NCBI GenBank assembly: GCA_046350295.1 | Contig: JAXMAR010000064.1 | Location: 1 to 34,273 of the forward strand | Reading direction: 5' to 3' | From: JAXMAR01 sp046350295 | GTDB lineage: Bacteria; Planctomycetota; Planctomycetia; Gemmatales; Gemmataceae | DNA length: 34,273 nucleotides | Notes under the pieces: model-generated | Told to the model about the DNA's origin: nothing | Seen by the model: only the letters and a program-made list of their open reading frames with translations | Databases searched by the model: none | Shown: positions 16,026 to 24,261 of the stretch, piece by piece | Position numbering within the stretch: position 1 is the stretch's first letter | How the letters are laid out: the number at the start of each line of letters is the position of its first letter | Translations under genes and position numbers: made by a program

Positions 16026-17285
16026 CTAGTCCGCCCCGCCCATTCCCTGGGCGTCGGGCGCTCCGGCCAACGCCTGGTCCTCCGGTTCGGGGAAAAAGCG
16101 CTGGGCCGTTCGTTTCAGCAGCTCCAGCTCCAGTCGCAACGGCGCGGCCCGCTCCTCGGGAACCGTGTTGATCAGGTCCTCCAGCATGGCGCGCAGGCGG
16201 CGCAGGATCTGGATGCTCGAGCCGCCGAACTGCCGGATCTCCGTGACCGCCAGCGTGACGAAGTCCTCCCAGTCGGGGGTACGGTAGGTGAGCCGAACCC
16301 GGCCGGCGCCGTCGCGCACCTTTTCATCGTCGAGCCGGCGTCGGCCCACGTGCCGCAGCAGGTGATGAATCTGGTCGACGGCCAGGACAGCCGTGGTCGG
16401 ATCGTTGATGGCCGGCGAGAGCCCCTTGGAGGCGATATCGACGATGAGCCGAAAGGCGAAGGCCGGATCCTGGGCCATGGTCCGCTCGGCGCCCAGGGCG
16501 ATGGACGCGTGCAGGGCAGCGCTGGGGAGATCGGCCCCGCCGAAGACGCGGAACAACACATCGCCCGGCGCCACGAAGGCGCCGACCTGCGGCCCCAACT
16601 CGATCAGGCAATCGTAGCGCGCGCCGAGCGCGACGAGGCCGCGCACGTCGAAGGCGAGGACGACGCCGCTGCGGAGGCTCGGGAACGTGCGCGGCGGACC
16701 CGCGCGCACGATCGTCGATTCGGCCGACGGCGCCGGCGAGTCCTTGAGGCGTCGCGGATAGACGCTGTCGATGACCTGGTGGGCCTGCTTCGCGACCGAG
16801 CCCAAAGCGCCGCTCGGCCGCAGCAGCTTGCCGACATGGTCGATCAGGAAGACGAACAGGCCAAGGCAGGCCGCGGCGCTGTAGGCGGCGATTTCCGCGG
16901 TCAGGGGCGGCACGGTTGTCCCAATGCGGATGAGGGCCGAAACGCTGAAGGCGAAGGTGAAGACGAAGACGGACAAGGTGAGCTTGGTGATCCGGTCGCG
17001 AAACAGGATGCCGATGATGCGCGGCGTGAGCTGAGCGCTGGCAAGCTGGACCACCAGGAGCAGGGAAGAGCAGACGAAGACGATGAAGGTGAACATGGCG
17101 CCGGCCAGCGTCCCAAGCACGGCACGGGTGCTGTCCGGGTGCAGAGTGCTCTGCCAGCCCATCGCGTCTTCGAACCAGTGCAACAGCCGGACGAGGATCA
17201 CGGCCGCGATCATGGCCAGAACGGGCATGATCCAGATCGAGTTACGCAGGTAATGCCGGACATGATAACGCTGTAGCCAGGTCAT
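16026..17285 (-). CDS. DUF2254 family membrane protein
   Basis: This 419-residue protein has four N-terminal hydrophobic segments (about 17-37, 58-82, 103-125 and 133-155). A soluble domain follows with the family-typical DPAFAFRLIVDIASKGLSPA and NDPTTAVLAVDQIHHLLRHV. These identify DUF2254, a predicted membrane protein of unknown function found in many bacteria. The arrangement of a membrane domain followed by a cytosolic domain could suit a channel or transporter, but this is not shown. It sits 62 bases after the channel-like gene and 32 bases before DUF1622, supporting a common transcript. Confidence 0.88.
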   Translation of the reverse strand: MTWLQRYHVRHYLRNSIWIMPVLAMIAAVILVRLLHWFEDAMGWQSTLHPDSTRAVLGTLAGAMFTFIVFVCSSLLLVVQLASAQLTPRIIGILFRDRITKLTLSVFVFTFAFSVSALIRIGTTVPPLTAEIAAYSAAACLGLFVFLIDHVGKLLRPSGALGSVAKQAHQVIDSVYPRRLKDSPAPSAESTIVRAGPPRTFPSLRSGVVLAFDVRGLVALGARYDCLIELGPQVGAFVAPGDVLFRVFGGADLPSAALHASIALGAERTMAQDPAFAFRLIVDIASKGLSPAINDPTTAVLAVDQIHHLLRHVGRRRLDDEKVRDGAGRVRLTYRTPDWEDFVTLAVTEIRQFGGSSIQILRRLRAMLEDLINTVPEERAAPLRLELELLKRTAQRFFPEPEDQALAGAPDAQGMGGAD

Positions 17286-17347
17286 GGGCTATCGTCCTTT
17301 GCATTGGTCGCCGCGGCCCGGCAAGCCCGGCTCCGACCACGGCATGC

Positions 17348-17716
17348 CTAGCTCTTCTCCCGATCCTCGACGTGGAAGCGGTGCAGCACGCGGTGGACGA
17401 TCGGCGCCAGGATGATTCCCGTCGCGAAGATCAATACCAGGCCGCTGTAGAGCGCGTAGATGCCGGCGAAGAGCTTGCCGGCTGTTGTTTGCAAGGGTCC
17501 GAGCGGCCCCATGCCGGACAGGATCATGGCCGCATTGGCGAAGGCGTCGATCCAGGGCATGCCTTCGAGAAAATGGTAGCCGAGCATTCCGGCCAGAAGC
17601 GAGACGCCGACCAGCACGCCCGCCATGAGCACGCTGCGGGCCAGACGCCGCACGAAGCGGCGCCGGCTCGCTAGCGGCTGGTGGCGTGATTCGAAGGTGA
17701 GGAAGCTCTTGGTCAT
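17348..17716 (-). CDS. Two-helix channel-like membrane protein with non-canonical pore motif
   Basis: Read from the ATG at 17716 this is 122 residues; an in-frame GTG at 17746 would add ten. The layout is that of a two-transmembrane ion channel: helix 1 at about 27-48, pore-helix-like stretch PWIDAFANAAMIL (54-66), then SGMGPLGP (67-74), then TTAGKLFAGIYALYSGLVLI leading through helix 2 (83-107) and a basic tail. The TTAGKLF segment closely resembles that after the potassium filter in two-helix channels, but TVGYGD is replaced by SGMGPLG. It may conduct another ion or be a non-conducting subunit; both are inference. It is the probable first gene of a four-gene unit ending with a receptor kinase. 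Confidence 0.7.
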   Translation of the reverse strand: MTKSFLTFESRHQPLASRRRFVRRLARSVLMAGVLVGVSLLAGMLGYHFLEGMPWIDAFANAAMILSGMGPLGPLQTTAGKLFAGIYALYSGLVLIFATGIILAPIVHRVLHRFHVEDREKS

Positions 17717-17759
17717 GACGCAAGGCCGGGCAGAGTTCTTTTTCACGGACCAAAGCGAA

Positions 17760-17784
17760 GAGGCACGGGATGGTCCCGTGCCTC
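17760..17784 (-). terminator. Terminator hairpin downstream of the OmpH-like gene
   Basis: GAGGCACGGGA (17760-17770) pairs perfectly with TCCCGTGCCTC (17774-17784) across a three-base loop. On the minus strand it follows the OmpH-like stop at 17846 and is trailed by a T-rich TTCGCTTT, before the channel-like gene begins. It separates the two transcription units. Confidence 0.65.
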
Positions 17785-17845
17785 TCGGCGAGTCATGCCG
17801 GTTGTCGACTGACGCTCCCCCGCTGGGGTCGCGGCCGGACGAGGG

Positions 17846-18493
17846 TCACGGTCTCGTGCCGGAAACCGGGGTGACCCCGGTAGGGGCGCCCGCGCCGGCG
17901 CTGGTCCGGTACATGTTGTTCAAGGTCTGGATGATGGGCTCGGTGACGTTGACACCCGCCCCCATGAAGAGCGGGGTGGTGCTGCCCAGGTCCATGCCCT
18001 TCATCTTGCGGTCGATGTTCTCGACGGTGAACAGGTCCCCCGTGATGTCGCCGTAGCCGAGGACGAGCTGATAGCTGTTGGCCTTGGCGAAGGCGTCGAT
18101 GGCGGTGTTCAGGTCCTTGTAAAGCGTGATGATCTGCGTCTCCTGCTTCTTGCCGATCTCGGCCTGGACCTGGCGCTGCATGTCTTCGAGCTTGCGGATG
18201 TTAGCGACGATCGCCTGCTCGTAGCGTTCCTTGTCCTTGGGATCGAACTTGGGATGCTTCATCGCATCCTGCCAGGCCTTGATCTCGTTCTTGAGCTTGT
18301 CGGCCTCGGCCTTGCGCGGGCCGACGATCTTCTCCAGTTCCGCCTTGTAGGAGGCGGCCTTCTCGTACTTCATGAAGACCTCGCCGACGTTGACGACGGC
18401 GACCTTGGTGCCCGTCTGAGCCCGGGCGGCGCCGGCGAAGCCGAGCGACAGGGCCAGGCTCAGGGCGGCGATTGTCCACTGTTTCACGTTCAT
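17846..18493 (-). CDS. OmpH/Skp-family periplasmic chaperone-like protein
   Basis: This 215-residue protein has a clear signal peptide (to about residue 26, ending ARAQT). KVAVVNVGEVFMKYEKAASY follows, the classic start of mature OmpH/Skp proteins. A long charged helical region (about 48-130) would form the coiled-coil tentacles, and AIDAFAKANSYQLVLGYGD matches the family's C-terminal part. A Gly/Pro/Thr tail of about 45 residues is extra. Skp captures unfolded outer-membrane proteins in the periplasm. GGAGGAGG touches the ATG at 18493 directly, whereas an in-frame GTG at 18487 lies six bases from it, so translation may begin two codons later. A good terminator hairpin follows the gene. Confidence 0.88.
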   Translation of the reverse strand: MNVKQWTIAALSLALSLGFAGAARAQTGTKVAVVNVGEVFMKYEKAASYKAELEKIVGPRKAEADKLKNEIKAWQDAMKHPKFDPKDKERYEQAIVANIRKLEDMQRQVQAEIGKKQETQIITLYKDLNTAIDAFAKANSYQLVLGYGDITGDLFTVENIDRKMKGMDLGSTTPLFMGAGVNVTEPIIQTLNNMYRTSAGAGAPTGVTPVSGTRP

Positions 18494-18637
18494 CCTCCTC
18501 CATGAGAGCCGTGTTGGCCCGGCCCGTCCCGCGGCGAGCCTGGTTTGGCGACCACCGGCAAAAATCCCCGAATCGAGGCGGGGTTGTAGCGGCGTATTTG
18601 CGGCAGGTCAAGACGAGTTCCCGCCGCCCTGTTTAGC

Positions 18638-18656
18638 CCCGGTTCGCGGAACCGGG
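18638..18656. repeat. Palindromic repeat, GGTTC/GAACC family, copy 2
   Basis: CCCGGTTC, loop GCG, GAACCGGG, again preceded by AGCC. It has the same arms as the copy at 9304-9322, with a different loop. It lies 15 bases beyond the stop of the gene at 18671 and upstream of the OmpH-like gene. Confidence 0.7.
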
Positions 18657-18670
18657 CCGGACGCAACCCT

Positions 18671-19348
18671 TCAGTCGACGCCCCCGCGCCACGCCGCGTG
18701 ACGCCGTTTCTCCATCACCCCAAGAATCGTTTGCGTGATATCGAACGGTTCGCAAGCGCGCACGTCGAACTCCCACGGCTGCTCATACCCTTCGGGAGCG
18801 AAATCCAGTGGGGCGGAAGGAGTCGGCAGTTCCACGACGACCGGGTTGCCGTTGGCGTCTGGTGCGCCCGGCAGCGAAAGCTCGCGAGGCCAGTAGGGGA
18901 TGATGCACACTACGCGGGTTTCTCTTGTGTAATCCTTGAATGCTTCACACATTTCCACGGCGAGGTCGATGAGCCAGGCCTCGTTGAGACGCTTGAGTTT
19001 TTCGTCCCGCACTGCCCGCACCTTTTCGAGTTGAACACGGTTTGCCTGTATTGCCTGCCTCAGCCGTCCCGCCATTTCTGGTGGAACGCCGCCGGTCTTT
19101 GGAAAGTTCGTGGCATAATCCAGGGCACGCGTCCAAGAGATAACCTCGTGTACCAGTCGCAACTCCACAGCATTCTGTGGGAGGGCGCCCCGCTCAAAGT
19201 GGTATCTCATCGTGGCTTCGGACTTGCCCAACGCGTCTCGCAACTTGACCATCCCGAATCTGAGCCTGGGCGGCATTTGCGCCTGAAGAACAGAGGACCA
19301 GCCGAAAAGGCACGCTAAGCAGGTAAGCCAGGCAAGGATTCTGAGCAC
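18671..19348 (-). CDS. Secreted protein, function unknown
   Basis: The start is taken as a GTG at 19348 because GGAGGT lies six bases upstream and a signal peptide begins there (MLRILAWLTCLACLFGW..., ending near LQAQ). The same frame is open to 19672 but lacks protein-like content upstream. The 225-residue product has a helical, charged middle, with VRAVRDEKLKRLNEAWLIDL and an EMCEAFKDYTRETRVV stretch, and a Pro-rich C-terminal part ending in an acidic/aromatic segment. I do not recognise the family. It reads towards the OmpH-like gene on the same strand but with 177 bases between, including a palindrome. Confidence 0.72.
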   Translation of the reverse strand: MLRILAWLTCLACLFGWSSVLQAQMPPRLRFGMVKLRDALGKSEATMRYHFERGALPQNAVELRLVHEVISWTRALDYATNFPKTGGVPPEMAGRLRQAIQANRVQLEKVRAVRDEKLKRLNEAWLIDLAVEMCEAFKDYTRETRVVCIIPYWPRELSLPGAPDANGNPVVVELPTPSAPLDFAPEGYEQPWEFDVRACEPFDITQTILGVMEKRRHAAWRGGVD

Positions 19349-19570
19349 GACGTGACCTCCGATGGGAGTACCGGCCGACCTATGCCCTGTCACGACACTC
19401 CCGTCAACGCCAGTAGACCACAGCAGCTCGCCTCGGCGCCCCTGGCGCCCCCTCACCTTGGCGCCCGTCGCCCCGGCGCCCCGCCCCGCCTTGTCCCATT
19501 TTTCCCCGCTTGGTAGCATCCCCACACCGGGACACGGATTGCCCCGGCCGCCCTCGCCAGGAACGGATTC

Positions 19571-20005
19571 ATGGCCACCACCCGGCTTCTCGCCGCGACG
19601 CATGCCGTGCTGCTGACGGCCTTCTTGCTCGTCGGCTGCCGCCGTGGGCCCGAGCCGCTCACTCCCGTTCAAGGCAAGGTAACCTACAAGGGCCTGCCCG
19701 TCACGAACGGTACCATCGTCTTCACTCCCGACGGGGCCAAGGGGGGCGCCGGCCGCATCGCCTTCGGCAAAATCGGCCCCGACGGCGCCTATGCGCTGAT
19801 GACCGGCGAAGCCCAGGGGGCGACGCCCGGCGTGTACCGTGTCACCGTGGTCTCGCTCGCGAACACCGACGAGCCGAAGGCGGGCGAGCGCTTCCGCGTC
19901 CCCCTCTCGCTGTTGCCTGAGAAATATCGCGATCCGGAGTTGTCGGAGCTGAGCTGCGAGGTGAAAGCGAGCAAGACGAACGTCTTGGACATTGCGCTAC
20001 CGTGA
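19571..20005 (+). CDS. Lipoprotein with carboxypeptidase-regulatory-like domain
   Basis: This 144-residue protein has a signal sequence ending in LLVGC, a lipobox with the acylated Cys near residue 23. The mature part begins with a VQGKVTYKGLPVTNGTIVF stretch followed by TPDG, the pattern of small planctomycete lipoproteins with a transthyretin-like or carboxypeptidase-regulatory beta sandwich. PDGAYALMTG and PGVYRVTVVS are later strands of the same fold. AGGAACGG precedes the ATG. Such proteins are abundant in planctomycetes and of unknown role, presumably on the envelope. It is divergent from the secreted-protein gene at 18671; the 222-base gap is C-rich and holds no other feature I can name. 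Confidence 0.82.
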   Translation: MATTRLLAATHAVLLTAFLLVGCRRGPEPLTPVQGKVTYKGLPVTNGTIVFTPDGAKGGAGRIAFGKIGPDGAYALMTGEAQGATPGVYRVTVVSLANTDEPKAGERFRVPLSLLPEKYRDPELSELSCEVKASKTNVLDIALP

Positions 20006-20036
20006 GCGCGAGACAATGGTGTGTCACAGGTCAACA

Positions 20037-20063
20037 GGATTAGGATTAGGATTAGGATTAGGA
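20037..20063 (+). repeat. GGATTA hexamer tandem repeat
   Basis: Four perfect copies of GGATTA (20037-20060) followed by GGA lie in the 91-base gap between the lipoprotein and methyltransferase genes, 34 bases upstream of the methyltransferase ATG. Copy number in such arrays can vary by slippage. Confidence 0.9.
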
Positions 20064-20096
20064 GCGGTTGAGGATAAATACCCGCAAGGACGCGAC

Positions 20097-20771
20097 ATGA
20101 ACTACCTTCTCCACGGCATGACCCGGGCGATTAGCGAGAGCTTCCACCTGCCGGGTCCGATCCTCGAGATCGGCTCCTACCAGGTGCCCGGCCAGGAGGA
20201 CATCGGCAACCTGCGCACCCTCTTCCCCGGCCGTGAATACATCGGCATGGACATGCGCGAGGGGCCGGGGGTCGACCTGGTCGCGCGCGTCGAGGCGATC
20301 CCGAAGCCGGATGCGTCGATCGGCACGGTGATCGCGCTGAGCACCTTCGAGCACGTCAAGCATTTCTGGAAGGGCTTCGACGAGATCAAACGCGTTCTAC
20401 GTCCCGACGGGGCCCTGCTGGTGGCGTGCCCGTTTTACTTTTACATCCACAACTACCCCGACGATTACTGGCGCTTCACCCCCGCCGCCCTCCAGGTCCT
20501 TCTCGAAGAGTATCCGCACAAGATCCTCGGCTGGCACGGCAGCAAGAACCGCCCGGCCAACGTCTGGTCCCTCGCTTTCCGCTCTAAGGCGGCCGCCATC
20601 GCGCCCGAGCAGTTCGCCAAGTACAAGCGGCTGCTCGATGAATACGCCCGCGAGCCGATGCCCTGGAAGCGGCGCCTGAGCTATCGCGTCGCCAGCTGGT
20701 TCCTCGGCCGCGGCCCGTTCGCCCCCTTCCTCGAGCAGAACCGGGTGGAGACGGTATGCCACAGCTCGTGA
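20097..20771 (+). CDS. SAM-dependent methyltransferase (class I fold)
   Basis: This 224-residue protein starts at the ATG at 20097, six bases after AAGGA. Residues 22-28 (ILEIGSY) form the glycine-motif strand, GMDMREGPGVD (50-60) holds the acidic residue of motif II, and LSTFEHV (81-87) with FDEIKRVLRPDGALLVACPF is the Methyltransf_11-like part. The C-terminal stretch HNYPDDYWRFTP is often seen in methyltransferases from polysaccharide clusters. It overlaps the following glycosyltransferase gene by 16 bases, so the two are very likely co-translated and act on the same glycan or glycolipid. The substrate is unknown. Confidence 0.88.
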   Translation: MNYLLHGMTRAISESFHLPGPILEIGSYQVPGQEDIGNLRTLFPGREYIGMDMREGPGVDLVARVEAIPKPDASIGTVIALSTFEHVKHFWKGFDEIKRVLRPDGALLVACPFYFYIHNYPDDYWRFTPAALQVLLEEYPHKILGWHGSKNRPANVWSLAFRSKAAAIAPEQFAKYKRLLDEYAREPMPWKRRLSYRVASWFLGRGPFAPFLEQNRVETVCHSS

Positions 20772-21850
20772 CGGAGCGTGAATCGAGCCCGGCCCAGGCC
20801 CTCCGCGCGACGCCTCTTGCGGACACGTGCGCGCGGCCTGCCCGCTCTGCCGTGACGGGGGAGAGGAGCCCTGTCGAGGTTTCTGTTTGCATCGTCAATC
20901 GCGATTGCCGTCAGTTCCTTCGCGCCTGTCTTGTTTCGTTGTTGCGTCAGCCCCAGGGGACGCCGTTCGAGGTTATCGTCGTCGACAACGGCTCGCGCGA
21001 CGGCGCCCCCGACATGGTCGAACGCGAGTTCCCCGAGGTGCGCCTCATCCGCAACAAACGGAACCTCGGCTTCTCGCGCGGCAACAACCAGGCGGCCGCA
21101 GTCGCGCGTGGCCGGCATCTGTTCTTCCTCAACAACGACACCGAGCTGGCGGCCGGGACGCTCGCCGAGCTCGTCGAGTTTCAGGCGAATCATCCGGAGG
21201 CGTGGCTGATCGGTCCCCGTCTGCGCGGCACGGACGGCAAGGAGCAAAGGGGACGACGCCGTTTTCCGACGGTCGCCACTTTTCTGCACCGCACCTGCCT
21301 CTTTCGCTGGACCGGCCTCTTCCGCCGCCGTTATCAAGAGTACTGTCGCCGGAGCGGCGAGCCGGGTTTCCGCGCTGCGGGTTCGCCACGCGCTGGTGAG
21401 AAAGTGGAAGTGCTGATGGGCGCGGCGCTTTTCGCGCGCCGGGACCGCTTTGCCCAGATCGGCGGCTGGAGCGAGGAGTTCTTTTTCGGCGGCGAGGACC
21501 TGGAGCTGTGCCTGCGCGCCAACGCCGCCGGCGCGGTGATCCATGTCCCCATGATCGAGATCCTGCACCACGGCCGGGCCTGCACGCGCCGCTTCATCGG
21601 CCAGGCGACGCGGCACATCGCGGCGGGCTTCGTCAAGTATCTGCGCAAGAAAGGCACGTCCCGCCTCGGAATGCTGGGCTACAAGACGGCGCTTACACTC
21701 GACACACCGCTCCAAATCGGCCTGAAGACGGGACAACTCGCCTGGCAGCTGCTGCGCGGCCGCTGGACGAAAGCGGGCAAGTGCTGGAACGACTTGAAGG
21801 GGCTGCTTGCCTTCTCGACGCGGGGGATGTGGGAATTCTGGCGGGCATGA
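20756..21850 (+). CDS. Family 2 glycosyltransferase
   Basis: This 364-residue enzyme has the GT-A fold signature of GT2: SVCIVNRD (43-50), VIVVDNGS (73-80), NLGFSRGNN (103-111) and NNDTE (126-130, the DxD-equivalent metal/nucleotide site). GGWSEEFFFGGEDLELCLRA supplies the catalytic ED motif. The arrangement resembles rhamnosyltransferase-like members. The first about 35 residues are not part of the fold. The C-terminal 70 residues include amphipathic stretches that may touch the membrane. Its start lies inside the methyltransferase gene. Together they probably modify a surface polysaccharide; donor and acceptor are not evident. Confidence 0.9.
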   Translation: MPQLVTERESSPAQALRATPLADTCARPARSAVTGERSPVEVSVCIVNRDCRQFLRACLVSLLRQPQGTPFEVIVVDNGSRDGAPDMVEREFPEVRLIRNKRNLGFSRGNNQAAAVARGRHLFFLNNDTELAAGTLAELVEFQANHPEAWLIGPRLRGTDGKEQRGRRRFPTVATFLHRTCLFRWTGLFRRRYQEYCRRSGEPGFRAAGSPRAGEKVEVLMGAALFARRDRFAQIGGWSEEFFFGGEDLELCLRANAAGAVIHVPMIEILHHGRACTRRFIGQATRHIAAGFVKYLRKKGTSRLGMLGYKTALTLDTPLQIGLKTGQLAWQLLRGRWTKAGKCWNDLKGLLAFSTRGMWEFWRA

Positions 21851-21890
21851 CGCCTCCGCTTAAGCTCGTTCGCCAAAACTGGCTTGGCCT

Positions 21891-21926
21891 TTTGATCCGT
21901 GTTCATCCGCGTCGGATCCGCGGCAG
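21891..21926. repeat. Probable dispersed intergenic repeat
   Basis: The short gap between the glycosyltransferase and esterase genes contains a phrase like TTGATCCGTGTTCATCCGCG followed by GATCCGCGGCAG. Similar wording recurs in intergenic DNA of many environmental bacteria. There is no second copy in this window, so this is recognition only. Confidence 0.3.
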
Positions 21927-21931
21927 TTGGC

Positions 21932-22969
21932 TTATTTCAGCGTCTTCTCCAGCAGCGGCAGCGCGGCACGCCAGCTCCATTCATGCCCGCCCTCGAAGCG
22001 ATCGAGGACCAGGCGATCCTCGGCGCCGAACGCCTTGTACGCCCGACGCATGCGGGTCAGCACTTCCTCGGCCCATTTCGGCTCGATCAGACTATCCTTG
22101 CTCCCCGCTTCCCAAACAGCCGGCCGCGGCGCGATCAGCGAGGCGATCTCCGGTACGTCCCCGTAGTTCAAGAGGCCCGGGATCACCTGAGCGCCGCAGC
22201 TATAGCGGACGGCGACGCGCTCCTGCATCACGTTCAATGCTCCGGAGATGACCGCGATCTTGATGCGCGGCTCCAGGGCCGAAGTCAGCATGGTCATGCG
22301 GCCGCCGTAGGAGAGGCCGACGCAGCCGAGCTTGTCGTTGTCGACTCGGTCATGCCGGCTGAGATACTCGAAGGCCCAGAGGCAATCACGCAGGTTCTCG
22401 GCCATCAGCACCTTGCCGAGAAGTTGAAGCCGCACGAAGGTCACCGCGCACGGATCCTGCTTACCGTACGCCTTGGGATCGCCGAGGCGCCGGCCGAACG
22501 GCGTCATGCACGGGGCGACGACGACGAAGCCCGCTTTCACCAGTCGCTTTCCTGCATCCCCCTTGGCGATGGCGTAGTGACCATTGGGACCGTGGCCATG
22601 AAGCGCGAGGATGCCGGGCCGCTTGCCTTTGAAAACACCTCCCGGAATCAGGACGCAGACAGGCAGCGGCGGATGGCCGTCGGCCGTCAACAGTAACTCT
22701 TCGAAGCGGTAGCCGTCCTCGTCTGCCGTGCGTTCGATCTCCACATTGCAGGTTTTCGGCGGCGCGTGCGGGCCGAGCAGGTCCCGCAGCTTGGCGGCGA
22801 ACGTCTTCTGCCAGATGAGGCATTCCTTCGCGGTGGCGCCGGTGAAGCGCAGCGCGAGCGGCGCGTTTTTCGCCTCGGCGCGGATGCCCTCATCGACGGT
22901 TGGGCCCTTCGGCCCCTGAGCGGAAGTGGGCGCCGTGAGGAACAGCAGCAAGAGGAAGGAACGAGCCAT
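21932..22969 (-). CDS. Secreted alpha/beta hydrolase (acetyl-xylan-esterase-like)
   Basis: This 345-residue protein has a signal peptide of about 18 residues (ending TSAQG). The hydrolase fold shows an oxyanion region HGHGPNGHY (124-132), nucleophile elbow GLSYGG with Ser220, a probable acid Asp292 in GSKDSLIEP, and His329 in GGHEW. The whole triad is therefore present. The motif set suits planctomycete acetyl-xylan-esterase/dienelactone-hydrolase-like esterases, which may deacetylate plant or algal polysaccharides in the periplasm. The exact substrate is unknown. The start at the ATG at 22969 is chosen for the signal peptide; the frame is open upstream but not protein-like. It lies 188 bases from the lipoprotein gene on the same strand. 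Confidence 0.86.
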   Translation of the reverse strand: MARSFLLLLFLTAPTSAQGPKGPTVDEGIRAEAKNAPLALRFTGATAKECLIWQKTFAAKLRDLLGPHAPPKTCNVEIERTADEDGYRFEELLLTADGHPPLPVCVLIPGGVFKGKRPGILALHGHGPNGHYAIAKGDAGKRLVKAGFVVVAPCMTPFGRRLGDPKAYGKQDPCAVTFVRLQLLGKVLMAENLRDCLWAFEYLSRHDRVDNDKLGCVGLSYGGRMTMLTSALEPRIKIAVISGALNVMQERVAVRYSCGAQVIPGLLNYGDVPEIASLIAPRPAVWEAGSKDSLIEPKWAEEVLTRMRRAYKAFGAEDRLVLDRFEGGHEWSWRAALPLLEKTLK

Positions 22970-23157
22970 CGGCGCCTCGGGTGAAGAAGTGCGACCGGTG
23001 GTTGTTATCATGCAAGGCCGCAGGATCATCGACCACGCCGATGGCGCCAACCTCACGATCGGCTCAATGGACCGGCGGAGAGGAGTGCGCGACGTCGGCG
23101 CAGGTCGTGGGCGTACGTGGAGCGCCAGTGCGAGTGGAATCAGCCGAAAGCCGCGGA

Positions 23158-24261
23158 TCAATTCGCTTGAATGGTGATGACCGGAAGGGATTCTCTCGTG
23201 CCGGTGTCGGAGAAGGCCAGCAGTACGAGGACATAGCTGAGCGTCCGCTTGGACCGGAAGTCCGTCTTTTCCACCCAGAACCAGCGGCCCTCATAGCAGA
23301 CGCAGATGTAGGGATCGGCCGGCTTCGTGGCGCCGCTCAGGACATGGAAGTCCGGTCCCGCCTCCCCCTCGACGGAGCCGATGGGCGGGGCGATGCCGCG
23401 GACCTGGTGTTCGAGCGGCACGTCGACGAAGGTCGCTAGCTCGGAGAGGATACGCAGGACGGAGCGGGACAGGATCGCGATCTCGTTGGGGTTCGCCGCC
23501 GTCGCGCCGAAAACGACCTTGAACTCTCCTGCCTTGGGGTCGATCTTCAGCATCTTGCGGACTTCCGCCAGCTCCTTCGCCAGCTCCGCATCGACGTCCT
23601 TGTCGCGGAAGAAGAAGGCGACCGTCTCCTTCGCTTCCCGTTTCTCCTTCGGATCGACTTTTTCTTTCTCGACGCGGATGCCGACGTGACCGGCGATCTG
23701 CGCCTTGCGCAGCGCCCTGGTGATGAACTCGAACTCGGGGTCCGCCGGCCGGAGCTGGCCGCCCGAGACCGAGCGGTTCTTCACGCCGTTGACCGACTCC
23801 ACGGTCAGGTCGAAGACGAGATCGGCGGGATAGCCGGATTGGAGCAGGAAGAGGACCGAGCCGGGATTGATCGGCTGCGTCAGGTTGCGGATGAACTGGG
23901 AGTTGGTCTGCGGTTGATAGGAGATGGTGGGGCGGTCCTGATACGCCGCTTGGTAGTTCATGGTCAGGCCGAGCTGCTGGGCGAAGGAGGCGAGGTTGCT
24001 GACCGGTGGGAAAACGCCGCTGTTGACCGTGCCGACTTGTTGCAGAGTGTAGCCGCTGGTGATCTGGGGGACATCGAGGAAAAACGGCGTGTCCATGTAG
24101 CGGAGCTTGACGATGTTGAGCAGCGTCTGCTCCTTCCAGGAGACGGCGATGGCTTCGTTGTAGGGGAGGCGGTCGGCGACGATCGAGCGCGGCCCGTAGT
24201 GCTGGCAGCCGGCGAGGCAAAGCAGGGGGAGAACCCAGAGCGCCGGTAAGCGCGGCGCCAT
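23158..24261 (-). CDS. Large predicted lipoprotein, function unknown
   Basis: This 367-residue protein starts at the ATG at 24261, giving a short signal with lipobox LCLAGC (Cys near 19). The mature part begins with YNEAIAVSWKEQTLLNIVKL and contains a stretch rich in Q, N and Y (QVGTVNSGVFPPVSN...), then a charged segment KEKVDPKEKREAKET and a second globular part ending in beta strands. I do not recognise a named domain, though its phrases are typical of uncharacterised envelope lipoproteins in this and other phyla. The 278-base upstream gap to the divergent DUF2252 gene presumably carries both promoters. Confidence 0.8.
   Translation of the reverse strand: MAPRLPALWVLPLLCLAGCQHYGPRSIVADRLPYNEAIAVSWKEQTLLNIVKLRYMDTPFFLDVPQITSGYTLQQVGTVNSGVFPPVSNLASFAQQLGLTMNYQAAYQDRPTISYQPQTNSQFIRNLTQPINPGSVLFLLQSGYPADLVFDLTVESVNGVKNRSVSGGQLRPADPEFEFITRALRKAQIAGHVGIRVEKEKVDPKEKREAKETVAFFFRDKDVDAELAKELAEVRKMLKIDPKAGEFKVVFGATAANPNEIAILSRSVLRILSELATFVDVPLEHQVRGIAPPIGSVEGEAGPDFHVLSGATKPADPYICVCYEGRWFWVEKTDFRSKRTLSYVLVLLAFSDTGTRESLPVITIQAN

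Noticed and set aside
20037..20063. Reading the GGATTA array as a coding Gly-Leu repeat of a longer methyltransferase
   Set aside because: The frame is open, but the ATG at 20097 has a good ribosome site and the methyltransferase fold begins after it.
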